A DNA stretch of 21,741 nucleotides from Hepatocystis sp. ex Piliocolobus tephrosceles (GCA_902459845.2 CABPSV020000235.1:1-21741), one strand, 5' to 3'. Counted from the stretch's first letter, positions 8,011 to 17,564 are shown. The notes: generated by a model not told the origin, from the letters alone. Made by a program: numbers and translations.

Positions 8011-8570
8011 TAAATCCCTTTTTTCTATTAACATCTAATATACAACTGTTAAGATTATAACACAAATTATATGCAAAAAAAAGAAAAATATAGTTTATAT
8101 TTTAACTGTACGGAGGGGACAACTACAATCACTTCTTTTCTTTTTTTTTTTTAACTAATGTTAGTTCGTTATGCTTCGTTCTTAAAAATGAAAAATTCAC
8201 CAGTAATTATACGAATTTTGTTTTAAACTTTTTTTCGTTCTCAATTTTACTATCGTTTTTATGTTTAATATATAAAGAAGGCAATTAAATGTTATTTATA
8301 TTTATGTGTATATTTACATAACATTTATGCTTTTTAAAAAAAATTGTTTTTAAATTTATTCAAATTATGTTATACTGTCATTGTACTTAATACGAATAAC
8401 GTTGTTTAAAGTTAATATATGCTATTTTTATTTTGTTTTTTTTCCCCCTTTATCTTTCTCTTTTTCTCTCATTCTCAAAAACTATTTTGTATTTGTTTTT
8501 TTTTTAATTTTTTTTAATGTTACGCATTTAATCTTTATCTACATATATATATTTGTATATATATTTATAT

Positions 8571-8592
8571 GTGATGTGATGTGATGCGATGC
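8571..8592. repeat. GTGAT pentamer repeat
   Basis: Three GTGAT units are followed by GCGAT and GC. The motif resembles the pentamer array at 1986-2030. Confidence 0.7.
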
Positions 8593-8624
8593 TTCAGTTG
8601 AGCGTACATATTTTATAAAGTAAG

Positions 8625-8628
<4 letters not shown>

Positions 8629-8665
<37 letters not shown>
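8629..8665. repeat. Poly(T) tract, 37 bases
   Basis: An uninterrupted run of 37 T followed by GGCAG. The T-run plus CAG resembles a + strand splice acceptor, but no open protein-like frame follows, so no exon is called. Confidence 0.9.
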
Positions 8666-8666
<1 letters not shown>

Positions 8667-8793
8667 GCAGTACATATATGTTACATGCGTTCACATAAAA
8701 TCTTACAATTTATTAATATATAATGTTTAAAAATACACAAATTAGCGGACTAGTATAAGTAAAAATAAATGTTTCCTTTTTTAGTTCACATAC

Positions 8794-8826
<33 letters not shown>

Positions 8827-9048
8827 GAAAGGACAGTTTAAATAATTTTTCTGTTGAGGGATAAAATCATAACTAATGTAAAACTCGCATCAAACATTTT
8901 CAACAAATATAAAAACAGAAATAAATAATAACTTAAACTCAACACTGACGGTGCATTTAAAAAAGTAAAATAAACGATTGGGCAAGGTACGACTGGATAG
9001 GCTTGTAACAATGATCATCAGAAAAAAGAAAAAAAAAAAAAAAATAAA

Positions 9049-9107
9049 CAAATAAATAAATAAACAAATAAATAAATAAACAAATAAATAAATAAACAAA
9101 TAAATAA
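9049..9107. repeat. 16-bp tandem repeat (A-rich, one C per unit)
   Basis: The C of CAAATAAATAAATAAA recurs at 9049, 9065, 9081 and 9097. It is built on a TAAA microsatellite in the 3' flank of the giant gene. Confidence 0.9.
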
Positions 9108-9321
9108 AGGAAGGGAGAAGGAAAAAATTTGGGCTGATGTAAAACACAGCTGTAATAGTCGAGATCAACCATAATTATATAAATACATAAAAAAAATAAA
9201 AACTAAAATAAGTATAAAATAAATTAAATAACAAAAAAAAAATAAAAAAAAAAGTTTAACATAAGAACATATAATGATAAATTAGAAATAATTTTATAAT
9301 TAAAAACATTTACACAAAAAA

Positions 9322-9352
<31 letters not shown>

Positions 9353-9403
9353 GAAATATATATGAGGCCGTCGAAATAGACATGCTCGCTCCCTTTGTAT
9401 ATA

Positions 9404-9478
9404 ACAAATTTAATACATTTGATTTTATTACAAATTTAATACATTTGGTTTTATTACAAATTTAATACATTTGGTTTA
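9404..9478. repeat. 26-bp tandem repeat, 3 copies, just after the giant gene's stop
   Basis: ACAAATTTAATACATTTG followed by RTTTTATT repeats at 9404, 9430 and 9456, the third copy truncated. Copies are nearly identical. The array ends about 20 bases beyond the TAG of the - strand gene, so on the sense strand it opens the 3' UTR. Confidence 0.9.
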
Positions 9479-9498
9479 CTATCGATTACTACTCTTTC

Positions 9499-12400
9499 CT
9501 ATTTTTTATGACTCGAAAACAAAGCAGATCGTAAAACAAGAAAATTGTCCGAATACATAAAAATGTACCAGAAAATTTTCGAAACAAACATTAAGTGATA
9601 TATATCAAAGGGTTCAGCCAAATAACCACTTGTTACCATTTCTCCATTAAAGGCTAATTTAAAAACTTCATTACAATTCATATTTTGAGGTATATTCATA
9701 AAAGCTTTATGTATACTAACAGATTTCTTTAATTTTATATTATTTAATTTATGAAATTTATGACCTTTTAATTTTAAATACCTCATAGCAACTTCTTCAG
9801 GTGTTAATTTATTATATAAAAGAAAAGGCTCATCAAAAAAAAGTTTCCATTCTTCTTCTTTTAATAAAGAGCATGATAAATGAATCATACAAATTAAAGC
9901 TGTTTGTATTAATAATAAAGGATACATTTTATTTAAACTTATTTGAATTTCATCATACGATATTAATCTTGATAAAAATAAATCATTCGACTGATGCCAT
10001 TTAGGTACATATTTATAACACATCTTTTTTTTATTTAACAACGATGAATTATTAAAAAAACTTTTGTTGTTATAGCACCTACTACCTTCAACATTCGAAT
10101 CATTGCCACTATTGCCATTATTGTCACTGTTATATGAATTTACAATTTTATTTAACTCCTTATCTTTATCTTCTTTAAAACCATTTTTTATATTTATTTT
10201 ACACGAATTTAAAATATTAGAATATTGTTTGTTTTCATCCCCTTCAATTAAATATTCTTTTTCTTTTTCTTTTTCTTTTTCTTTTTCCTTTTCCTTTTCC
10301 TTTTCCTTTTCCTTTTCCTTTTCCTTTTCCTTTTCCTTTTCCTTTTCCTTTTCCTTTTCCTTTTCCTTTTCCTTTTCCTTTTCCTTTTCCTTTTCCTTTT
10401 CCTTTTCCTTTTCCTTTTCCTTTTCCTTTTCCTTTTCCTTTTCCTTTTCCTTTTCCTTTTCCTTTTCCTTTTCCTTTTCCTTTTCCTTTTCCTTTTCCTT
10501 TTCCTTTTCCTTTTCCTTTTCCTTTTCCTTTTCCTTTTCCTTTTCCTTTTCCTTTTCCATTGAACATTTTAACTCTTCACTACAGTTTGTCATCATCATA
10601 TCTTCAAAGCTACTATTAGTTGGTTTATAATCTGAATAATCATTTTCATCTGTTATAATTTCATCAGCTTCAGTAGTATCACCAAATGGATCTGTATTTA
10701 TTTGTTTTAAATGATTTTGGTGATTTATAAAATACGAGGATATAGTCATATCAACTATTTCATTATTACCGATATCTACACATTCATTAAATCTACTTGT
10801 ATCAACACCGAAAGTCCATGGTATTAAAACAAATAATTTTAAAATGTCTAACACTATTTTATCTCTCAGTTCTACTGTATCTTTTTTTTTTCCTTTATAT
10901 TTTAATACATTTAAAAATTCACTTCTATTGTTAAATATGTTTGCATAATTATTGTCATAAGTTTTGTCATCACTTTTGTCATCACTTTTTTTATCACTTT
11001 TTTTATCACTTTTTTTATCACTTTTTTTATCACTTTTTCCATCACTTTTTTTATCACTTTTTTTATCACTTTTTCCATCACTTTTTTTATCACTTTTTCC
11101 ATCACTTTTTTTATCACTTTTGTTACATTTTGTATTACTAATGTCAATGCTATACATAGATTCAAAATACTCTGTCGGTATAGGAAAATCAGGTGTAACA
11201 TATGGTACATATCTCATACAATACATAAAACCATTAAAGTTAATTGTTTTTGGTAATATTTGTTGTTGCATGAATAAATGTTTAGGTATATAGGGATCAC
11301 AAAGAGATATACCTAAAAAACATTCATTGTATGATAAAGTATTTGGGTACCCTTTTATTTTTCCTAAATGATTAAGGAACTTTTTTGCAATATTTATATT
11401 TATTTCTTTTACTTTTTTATTTGTGTTTTTGTTATTAAAAAAGTCTTTATATGTAGATGACAATTCTTCAATCATGTTTCCATTTGTACAGTTGCTACTG
11501 TAACTATTACTACTGTAACTATTGCTACTATAACTATTACTACTGTAACTATTGCTACTATAACTATTGCTACTGCTACCATTGTTACTATTACTAGCCA
11601 CATCGTTACCATACTGTTCCCACGATTTATTCATATATTCTTTTTCCTCTAAGCTCATATCTGCATAAACGGTATTAGCACTATTATTTGTATCCAAATT
11701 TGTTACGCCTTTTTTACGTAAATATCTTATTTTTGAATCGCCGTTTTTATAATCTGAATATATCTCTCTTGTATTACTCAAATACCCTTTTAATTTATCA
11801 TATGACCATGTTTTTTTTTTTTCCATTTTTTTATTCATATAATTAACATAAATATTATAAGCTATTTTAAAAGAACTATTAGATATACTAACTTTGTTAC
11901 ACAAGCTCGTGTCAATAAAGATTGACTCACCACTTTTTTCACCATTTTTAAACATATCGCTTGACATACTTAACCTGTTATTAACTCCATTTGATGATAA
12001 ATCCGACATATTGCTACCAAACGAATCACTTAGCGAATTTAACGTATTTGTATGAACATTATCCATAAAAACTGAATTATTACTAATCATGTCAGTGGAT
12101 ACCGTTTTTGGACAATGTTGAACAACTGAATTTTGTTTTTCTAATCGAAATTTTTTATATTGATGATTAAAAAAAAGTAAAGAATCAAAAAAATCATGCA
12201 CACTATCAAACTCGTAATAATGTAATATAGATTCTTTAAATTTCCTAATTTTATTTTGTATTCTTTTTTTTTGCATATATCTATAACAATCACTCATAAA
12301 AGGAGGAGGTGCAGAAAACATTTGATCAAATACTGCATGTTCTTTTATATCTTCTTTCATATCATTCGCTAATGCATTATGTATATAAATTACATTATTT

Positions 12401-15400
12401 GATTTATCTTTTAATCCAATATCTTCTGATTCTTTTATTAAAAAAAAAGCATCCTTAGGAATGAATATTTTTTCTAACAAAAAATAATTTTGTTTAAAAT
12501 TGTCACTTATTTCATTCATTAATCTTAAACTACTATTTCTTTTACTATTTATTATCATATTATAATTCGAATTTTTTACCATTATATTTCTTTCAGGATT
12601 TAACATATCAAAGCAACCATTATTTTTTTCATAATCAATAGGATATGTTTTTAATAAAGCAAATAATTTTTTTAAAAGTCCAGTTTTATAATCATAATTT
12701 TTTAAATTAAATGCATTATAATCTTGAAACCTTTTATTATTTATATATTTCATAATATAATTTATTTTTATTGGCGTATTTATTTTATTTTTTAATATAT
12801 TGCAATATTTTTCAACATTTAATGTGTTCTCAGTTAGCATTTTTTTCATGTATAAATACCAAAATATGCTTTCTATTTTACTAAAATAAACCACTTCATT
12901 AAATGATAAGTTAAGAAAATCTAAACGATTTCTTAATTTTTGTACTTTTTCCTGTATTAACTTTTTTTCATTGCTTTCTTTTTCGTTTTTCTCTTTTTCT
13001 GTTATTTTTTTATTACACAATAGTTTCATTGTTGTATTATTATTATCACCCATTTTGTTATTTTTATTACGTGTTGCTCGACTCCTCTGCTCAACTACTT
13101 CAACATGTCCAACTACGTTTTTTCCTTCACCAACTAACTCTCCCTCTTCCATCACATTTTTTTTTATTTCATCAATTACTGCCACATATCCATTTTTCTT
13201 TAAAATAGATTTATTGATATCTTTCTTACATTTTTCAGCTATTTCTATTTTTTTTAAAACTTCCATCATATCGTTAACATGTTTTTTATTAAGTTCTAAA
13301 ATATTTAGATCTATTTTTTTCTTTAAATTATACTCATTAACTTTGACTAACTTCGTATTTGTTTGTAACACCTTTTTATGTGATACATCGTTAATTTTTA
13401 ATTCCAATTTTTTTTCTATTTTTTTTTTTTTTTCACTCTGCATATCCAAATCATTACATTTCACCTCATTATAACCCATTTCGTTTTTTTTGTTAACTTT
13501 TTCATTCAATTCAGAATATAATTTGCTTCTTCTTACCTCCACACCTATTTTGCCACCATCACTACCATCACCACCATCACTACCATCACCACCATCACTA
13601 CCATCACCACCATCACTACCATCACTACCATTACTACCATTATTACTATTATCTATAATTTTATATTTACCCATTTTTAAGTTTGAAATAATACTATTAT
13701 TTGTGTTACCTTCTAAAGTTGGAAAGCTTTTATTTATTTCTTTTTTCTTTTCCATTAATTTATTTTTGTTTATATCTGATTCACAATAAATTAATTTGTT
13801 TTCATTAAAATCTTTAATTATTTTTTTTTTATTATCAAAGGAACTGACCAACTTACTTATTACTTTTTTTTGTTCTACCATTTCAGAATTATAATTTTTA
13901 TAAAAGTCATCTACTGCATTTTTTTTCTCAACTTTAAATAAATGGCTATCCAAAACATTTGATTGGGTGATTATTTCATTTTGCCCGTTTTGTTTGTTTT
14001 GCCCTTTTTGTTTGTTTTGCCCTTTTTGTTTGTTTTGCCCTTTTTGTTTGTTTTGCCTGTTTTGTTCGTTTTCCTCATTATGTTCATAATTATAACTTCT
14101 TTTATTTATACCAGTATAAGAACTATTTTCCGTATTGTATAATAGTGGATTGATATTTTTCTTTAGTTGTAGATTATTATTTTTAAAAATATGAGAAACT
14201 ATCTGTTTATTTTTTATATTCGTGCTATCTTCGTTTTTGTTTAAATGATCAATTTTTTGGTCTTTATTATTATTTGTAACATATTGAAAATAATTTGAAT
14301 TTTTATCTTTATAAACATTTTTAAAAGGAAATTCAAATTTTATTTTATCCAATGCCTCGTTCTTGTTGTTGCTGTTACTGTTTCTGTTTATGTTACTGTT
14401 ACTGTTACTGTTACTGTTACTGTTTATGTTTATGTTACTGTTTCTGTTTATGTTACTGTTACTGTTACTGTTACTGTTACTGTTACTGTTACTGTTACTG
14501 TTACTGTTACTGTTACTGTTACTGTTACTGTTTCTGTTTATGTTTATGTTACTGTTTCTGTTTATGTTACTGTTGCTGTTTTCATTATCATTTATATTAA
14601 TGCTGTAGTTATTACTTAATAATGTGCCGGTATTTGTTATAGTTTCATTCAATTTGTAATATTTTTCTTGATTTATTACATTAATTTTATCTGTTTTTAA
14701 CAAATTATCATTTATTGTTTTACATTTGTTAATAATTTTTCTATTACTAAAATTCGAGTTGTTTTCGTCACATAAAATATCCACTTTTTGCACTTCACTT
14801 AAGTATGGCAGTTTGTTTCCTTTTTTTAACCTGTTGCTGACATTATATTCATTGTTGTTGTTTTCATTGCGTTTTACATAATTAAATATGTTTTTATTTT
14901 GTGATATATCCAATTTGTTATTTTTTTTATTATCTTGATTATATTTTAAAAAAGATATATCTTCAGAATTATTAATCTTACGCTCATATCGTTCATTATT
15001 ATTTATACTGGGATTGTTATGTAACAAATTAATATTAATATTATTTTTAGCTTTTTCCATTACGTTATTTTTTTTTAAGAAAGAAGCTGTAGGACATAAT
15101 TTGGATATAAATTCATATTTTACTGGAAAAAAAAAATCCTTATTTTTATTATTTTCTTTGTTTATTAAATTTCTTTTATTATTGTTGCTTTTGTTATAGC
15201 TTCTTTTGATATAATCGCTGTCAATACAGTTAATGTCTGTTTTTTTTCTTTTTATCAAATTAAAAAAAATATCGGTATTAGGAAAAAAACGCGATCTATC
15301 ATGCTTCTTACTATTACTACTGTTGTTATTATTATTGTTATTATTATTGTTATTATTGTTATTATTATTATTAAAAATTAATCTTTTATTATCTTTTATT

Positions 15401-15996
15401 AATTTTTTTTTTTCATTTAAAAAAGATTTTACTTCAAAATTATTTACGTTGACATTTTTCATCATATTATTATTTACATTCATATTATTTACATTCACAT
15501 GTTTTAAATAATTGTTTTTTTCTTTTGCACATATTTTATTTTGACATTCTGAACGATTTTTCACAACGGTATTACTCATTTCACTATTTAAAGTTATATT
15601 GTGTATAAGCCCATTGGTCATAGCATTTTTTTTATATGACGGATTAACTCGTTCGAATTCATTTAAATTTGTTATTTTATTGTCTAAAAAAAAAGGCTCT
15701 TTATTTATATAATAATGTACATTTTTGTTTTTATTTCCATAATTTATATTATCTTTCATTAAATAATTATTATATAAAAAACGATTATTTTCAATTTGTT
15801 TATTATTACTACTACTAGTATTATTTTTTTCATAAAGTGTATAACCTGTTCTCGTTTCCACTAATAATTTATTATTATATATATTTTGAGGTAAATTATA
15901 ATCCCAGTTTTTACTTCTATAAATATAAGACATATTCATATCATCACTCCTTGGTAAATGATCTACTACACTTATTTTATTTTTTTTATAAAACAT
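9499..15996 (-). CDS. Giant low-complexity protein, 2,165 aa, conserved-looking C-terminus, function unknown
   Basis: A single uninterrupted frame from ATG (15996-15994) to TAG (9501-9499). The N-terminal ~1,000 residues are Asn/Lys-rich with several arrays: poly-Asn (209-225), Ser-Asn (about 473-543), Gln-Asn-Lys-Gln-Lys-Gly (about 640-672) and Gly/Asp/Ser (about 787-817). Normal-complexity blocks then appear at about 1010-1290 (SFNEVVYFSKIESIFWYLYM, later FDSVHDFFDSLLFFNHQ), 1535-1620 (LPKTINFNGFMYCMRYVPYV), 1690-1760 (LFVLIPWTFGVD) and 1985-2165. They are separated by SSNSY, KSDKKSDG and Lys-Glu arrays. Hydrophobic segments lie at about 2022-2043 (LLLIQTALICMIHLSC) and 2132-2161 (IYHLMFVSKIFWYIFMY), possibly buried helices or membrane segments. 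The pattern of globular blocks with inserted repeats is typical of Plasmodium. I recognise no domain. No signal peptide is visible. Coding is certain. Confidence 0.93.
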   Translation of the reverse strand: MFYKKNKISVVDHLPRSDDMNMSYIYRSKNWDYNLPQNIYNNKLLVETRTGYTLYEKNNTSSSNNKQIENNRFLYNNYLMKDNINYGNKNKNVHYYINKEPFFLDNKITNLNEFERVNPSYKKNAMTNGLIHNITLNSEMSNTVVKNRSECQNKICAKEKNNYLKHVNVNNMNVNNNMMKNVNVNNFEVKSFLNEKKKLIKDNKRLIFNNNNNNNNNNNNNNNNNSSNSKKHDRSRFFPNTDIFFNLIKRKKTDINCIDSDYIKRSYNKSNNNKRNLINKENNKNKDFFFPVKYEFISKLCPTASFLKKNNVMEKAKNNININLLHNNPSINNNERYERKINNSEDISFLKYNQDNKKNNKLDISQNKNIFNYVKRNENNNNEYNVSNRLKKGNKLPYLSEVQKVDILCDENNSNFSNRKIINKCKTINDNLLKTDKINVINQEKYYKLNETITNTGTLLSNNYSININDNENSNSNINRNSNININRNSNSNSNSNSNSNSNSNSNSNSNSNSNINRNSNININSNSNSNSNSNINRNSNSNNKNEALDKIKFEFPFKNVYKDKNSNYFQYVTNNNKDQKIDHLNKNEDSTNIKNKQIVSHIFKNNNLQLKKNINPLLYNTENSSYTGINKRSYNYEHNEENEQNRQNKQKGQNKQKGQNKQKGQNKQNGQNEIITQSNVLDSHLFKVEKKNAVDDFYKNYNSEMVEQKKVISKLVSSFDNKKKIIKDFNENKLIYCESDINKNKLMEKKKEINKSFPTLEGNTNNSIISNLKMGKYKIIDNSNNGSNGSDGSDGGDGSDGGDGSDGGDGSDGGKIGVEVRRSKLYSELNEKVNKKNEMGYNEVKCNDLDMQSEKKKKIEKKLELKINDVSHKKVLQTNTKLVKVNEYNLKKKIDLNILELNKKHVNDMMEVLKKIEIAEKCKKDINKSILKKNGYVAVIDEIKKNVMEEGELVGEGKNVVGHVEVVEQRSRATRNKNNKMGDNNNTTMKLLCNKKITEKEKNEKESNEKKLIQEKVQKLRNRLDFLNLSFNEVVYFSKIESIFWYLYMKKMLTENTLNVEKYCNILKNKINTPIKINYIMKYINNKRFQDYNAFNLKNYDYKTGLLKKLFALLKTYPIDYEKNNGCFDMLNPERNIMVKNSNYNMIINSKRNSSLRLMNEISDNFKQNYFLLEKIFIPKDAFFLIKESEDIGLKDKSNNVIYIHNALANDMKEDIKEHAVFDQMFSAPPPFMSDCYRYMQKKRIQNKIRKFKESILHYYEFDSVHDFFDSLLFFNHQYKKFRLEKQNSVVQHCPKTVSTDMISNNSVFMDNVHTNTLNSLSDSFGSNMSDLSSNGVNNRLSMSSDMFKNGEKSGESIFIDTSLCNKVSISNSSFKIAYNIYVNYMNKKMEKKKTWSYDKLKGYLSNTREIYSDYKNGDSKIRYLRKKGVTNLDTNNSANTVYADMSLEEKEYMNKSWEQYGNDVASNSNNGSSSNSYSSNSYSSNSYSSNSYSSNSYSSNCTNGNMIEELSSTYKDFFNNKNTNKKVKEININIAKKFLNHLGKIKGYPNTLSYNECFLGISLCDPYIPKHLFMQQQILPKTINFNGFMYCMRYVPYVTPDFPIPTEYFESMYSIDISNTKCNKSDKKSDGKSDKKSDGKSDKKSDKKSDGKSDKKSDKKSDKKSDKKSDDKSDDKTYDNNYANIFNNRSEFLNVLKYKGKKKDTVELRDKIVLDILKLFVLIPWTFGVDTSRFNECVDIGNNEIVDMTISSYFINHQNHLKQINTDPFGDTTEADEIITDENDYSDYKPTNSSFEDMMMTNCSEELKCSMEKEKEKEKEKEKEKEKEKEKEKEKEKEKEKEKEKEKEKEKEKEKEKEKEKEKEKEKEKEKEKEKEKEKEKEKEKEKEKEKEKEKEKEKEKEKEKEKEKEKEYLIEGDENKQYSNILNSCKINIKNGFKEDKDKELNKIVNSYNSDNNGNSGNDSNVEGSRCYNNKSFFNNSSLLNKKKMCYKYVPKWHQSNDLFLSRLISYDEIQISLNKMYPLLLIQTALICMIHLSCSLLKEEEWKLFFDEPFLLYNKLTPEEVAMRYLKLKGHKFHKLNNIKLKKSVSIHKAFMNIPQNMNCNEVFKLAFNGEMVTSGYLAEPFDIYHLMFVSKIFWYIFMYSDNFLVLRSALFSSHKK
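10255..10557 (-). repeat. GAAAAG hexamer array coding ~50 Lys-Glu dipeptides
   Basis: On the + strand the first ~5 units are CTTTTT-type (coding AAA GAA). From about 10285 to 10557 they are pure CTTTTC-type (coding AAG GAA), roughly 45 units without a substitution. In the protein this is about residues 1813-1914, an alternating Lys/Glu stretch likely to form a single charged helix or a disordered linker. Purity at the nucleotide level indicates recent slippage expansion. Long frames on the other strand (Ser-Phe) and in another - frame (Gly-Lys) are shadows of this array. Confidence 0.97.
10966..11121 (-). repeat. 12-bp repeat coding KSDK / KSDG units
   Basis: + strand ATCACTTTTTTT units, with some copies carrying CC in place of TT (Gly instead of Lys), form a ~155-bp in-frame array at residues about 1625-1677. 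Copies at the low-coordinate end differ (Asp for Lys). It is inserted between two normal-complexity blocks. Confidence 0.93.
11495..11590 (-). repeat. 15-bp repeat coding SSNSY
   Basis: About five SSNSY units alternate synonymous versions (ACTGTAACTATT and ACTATAACTATT on the + strand), giving a 30-bp higher-order period. In the giant protein at about residues 1469-1501. Confidence 0.88.
13551..13650 (-). repeat. 18-bp repeat coding GSDGGD
   Basis: CATCACTACCATCACCAC-type units on the + strand give a GC-rich array (residues about 787-817) coding Gly-Ser-Asp-Gly-Gly-Asp. Base composition differs sharply from the surrounding gene. Confidence 0.92.
13980..14072 (-). repeat. 18-bp repeat coding QNKQKG
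   Basis: Units of TTTGCCCTTTTTGTTTGT-type sequence on the + strand, about four to five copies with divergence at both ends (QNRQNKQ.. and ..QNGQNE). Residues about 640-672. Confidence 0.9.
14367..14578 (-). repeat. Ser-Asn repeat array with NINRNS interruptions
   Basis: The hexamer GTTACT (coding Ser-Asn) is repeated, with periodic GTTTCTGTTTATGTT insertions coding NINRN. The array has a higher-order arrangement: pure SN tracts separated by NINRNS blocks. Residues about 473-543. Confidence 0.93.
15322..15372 (-). repeat. Poly-asparagine run (17 Asn)
   Basis: Seventeen ATT/GTT triplets on the + strand give 17 consecutive Asn codons (residues 209-225) with mixed AAT and AAC. This is the commonest low-complexity insert in AT-rich Plasmodium proteins. 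Confidence 0.95.
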
Positions 15997-16119
15997 TTTT
16001 TACTTATTCAACACAAAGTTTTAAAAAACTTAAAAAATTACAAAATAAGAAATAGAAAAGGGTAAGGTACGCATATATATATATAACCATATAAACAGAT
16101 ATATATTATTGCTATGTAA

Positions 16120-16154
<35 letters not shown>

Positions 16155-16730
16155 CATATTGTCTAGTTTTTACTATGTCGGTACATATTTTTCAAAACAA
16201 CGTTTGTTATACATGATCTTTCATCCATAATCAAATTATTTTTAACGACATAAACACACGATTAAAAAAGTTATAATCAGGATTAAGAATATGTAACAAT
16301 AGTATTACATACATATATATACATATTATGCTACTTTGTAGTGCTATTTTTTTATGTATGGGACAAGGGCAAAGAAAAACGGACATGAGTAAACAGAGTA
16401 TATGCAAGGTTATATTAACAAAAATTTGTGAAGTTAAAAAAAAAAAAAAAAAAAGTTTTATTAACACACACGCACACACATTCATATAGAAATATTATAA
16501 AATTGAATCAAAATACTACAAAGTTACGATAATTAATCTAATGATTAGAATATTATTTTATATACGTATTATTTTTTTTATTTTTTTATTTTTATTTATT
16601 TATGTTTTTTTTTTTGCACCATTTATTTAAAACAAGTAGAACAAAATAGGTTTTTAAATTTCTAATTAAAAAAAAGTAAGGAAAAAAATATATTTCAATT
16701 TTAAGTACATTTAAATGCACATAAAACATA

Positions 16731-16918
16731 ACAACATGTACACGCGACTACATGTGCATATAACAACATGTACATGCAACCACACGTAAAATATAACAAT
16801 ATATACTTACAACTACATGTAAAATATAACAACATATAATTACAACTATATGTAAAATATAACAACATATACATACAACTATATATACATACAACTATAT
16901 ATACATACAACTAGATAT
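16731..16918. repeat. Degenerate 30-33-bp minisatellite followed by 16-bp repeat
   Basis: The anchor TAACAA recurs at 16731, 16761, 16794 (TAACAAT), 16827 and 16860, giving spacings of 30, 33, 33 and 33. Then ACATACAACT repeats at 16871, 16887 and 16903 (16-bp spacing). Period 33 keeps a - strand frame open with a YMLLYFTC-like repeat, but composition and position (700-900 bases upstream of the giant gene's start) argue for non-coding. Confidence 0.85.
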
Positions 16919-17134
16919 ACATGTTTAATGGTTGTTTTATATTGTAAAAAATAAAAAAAAAAGTTTTTATTTTTTTAAAAAATCTTTAGAATTAATCTAT
17001 TGAACAATTCTCGTTTAAATCTTTTATTTTATTTTATTATTTTTTTTTTCTATTTATTTATTTTTTTTTTTTTTTGCAACACCATTAATACCATATATAT
17101 AATACATTTTTGTTGGTTAAAATATATATGTACA

Positions 17135-17175
<41 letters not shown>

Positions 17176-17564
17176 TAACAAATCAGTACAAATATAAAAT
17201 ATAAAAAAAAGACAAAAAGAAAAAAATATATAATAAATAAGTAATGGTAATAACTTGTGATAATGAAGTGCATAAAGAAAGATTTCAACAAAAACATAAT
17301 GTGCACTAAAATGCATCTCTCACTATAAAAAAAAATTAAAGAACGTTATATACGATCAACGTATAATATAGAATTAACATTGTCTAATTAATTTGTAATA
17401 ATAACACTTTAAAATATATAGAAATGTAAAAGTAGCATTATAATTAAAATGGAAATATAAAAGAAAAAATAAATAAATGATTAATGTATAACAATAACAG
17501 TTGTACAAAAATGCAAATACAATATCCCTGAAAACCAACACATTAGAGATGTATGGACAGATAT

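Larger units (their letters stand above)
7748..9498. other. Intergenic region: NAA10 upstream / giant gene 3' flank
   Basis: About 1.75 kb between two - strand genes. It holds a 17-bp minisatellite (7853-8010), G/C-runs at 7816-7820, 8112-8118 and 8444-8448, GTGAT pentamers (8571-8592), a run of 37 T (8629-8665), a 16-bp CAAATAAATAAATAAA array (9049-9107) and a 26-bp repeat next to the giant gene's stop (9404-9478). A GC-richer patch at about 8944-9022 and another at about 9129-9172 have no convincing frame or RNA signature. Confidence 0.55.

Noticed and set aside
7800..8060. 86-codon + strand frame of LYLFVYYIY repeats
   Set aside because: Produced by the 17-bp minisatellite; the period is not a multiple of three, so the frame cycles through all phases, unlike a coding repeat.
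8666..8690. Splice acceptor after the 37-T run (TTGGCAG)
   Set aside because: No protein-like open frame follows on the + strand.
8944..9022. C/D-box snoRNA on the - strand at CTGATGATCATT
   Set aside because: The C-box-like motif is present but I found no D box at a suitable distance on that strand.
10103..10630. 175-codon + strand frame of Ser-Phe repeats
   Set aside because: It is the complement of the Lys-Glu hexamer array in the giant - strand gene; the same holds for the Gly-Lys frame at 10244-10567.
12971..13789. Two long + strand frames (167 and 99 codons) opposite the giant gene
   Set aside because: Ser/Phe/Leu-rich shadows of Lys/Glu/Asn-rich coding and of the GSDGGD array; no protein-like features.
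14352..14608. Cys-Tyr and Leu-rich + strand frames
   Set aside because: Antisense of the Ser-Asn hexamer array.
16701..16910. 69-codon - strand frame with YMLLYFTC repeats
   Set aside because: Explained by the ~33-bp minisatellite; no conservation evidence and intergenic composition.
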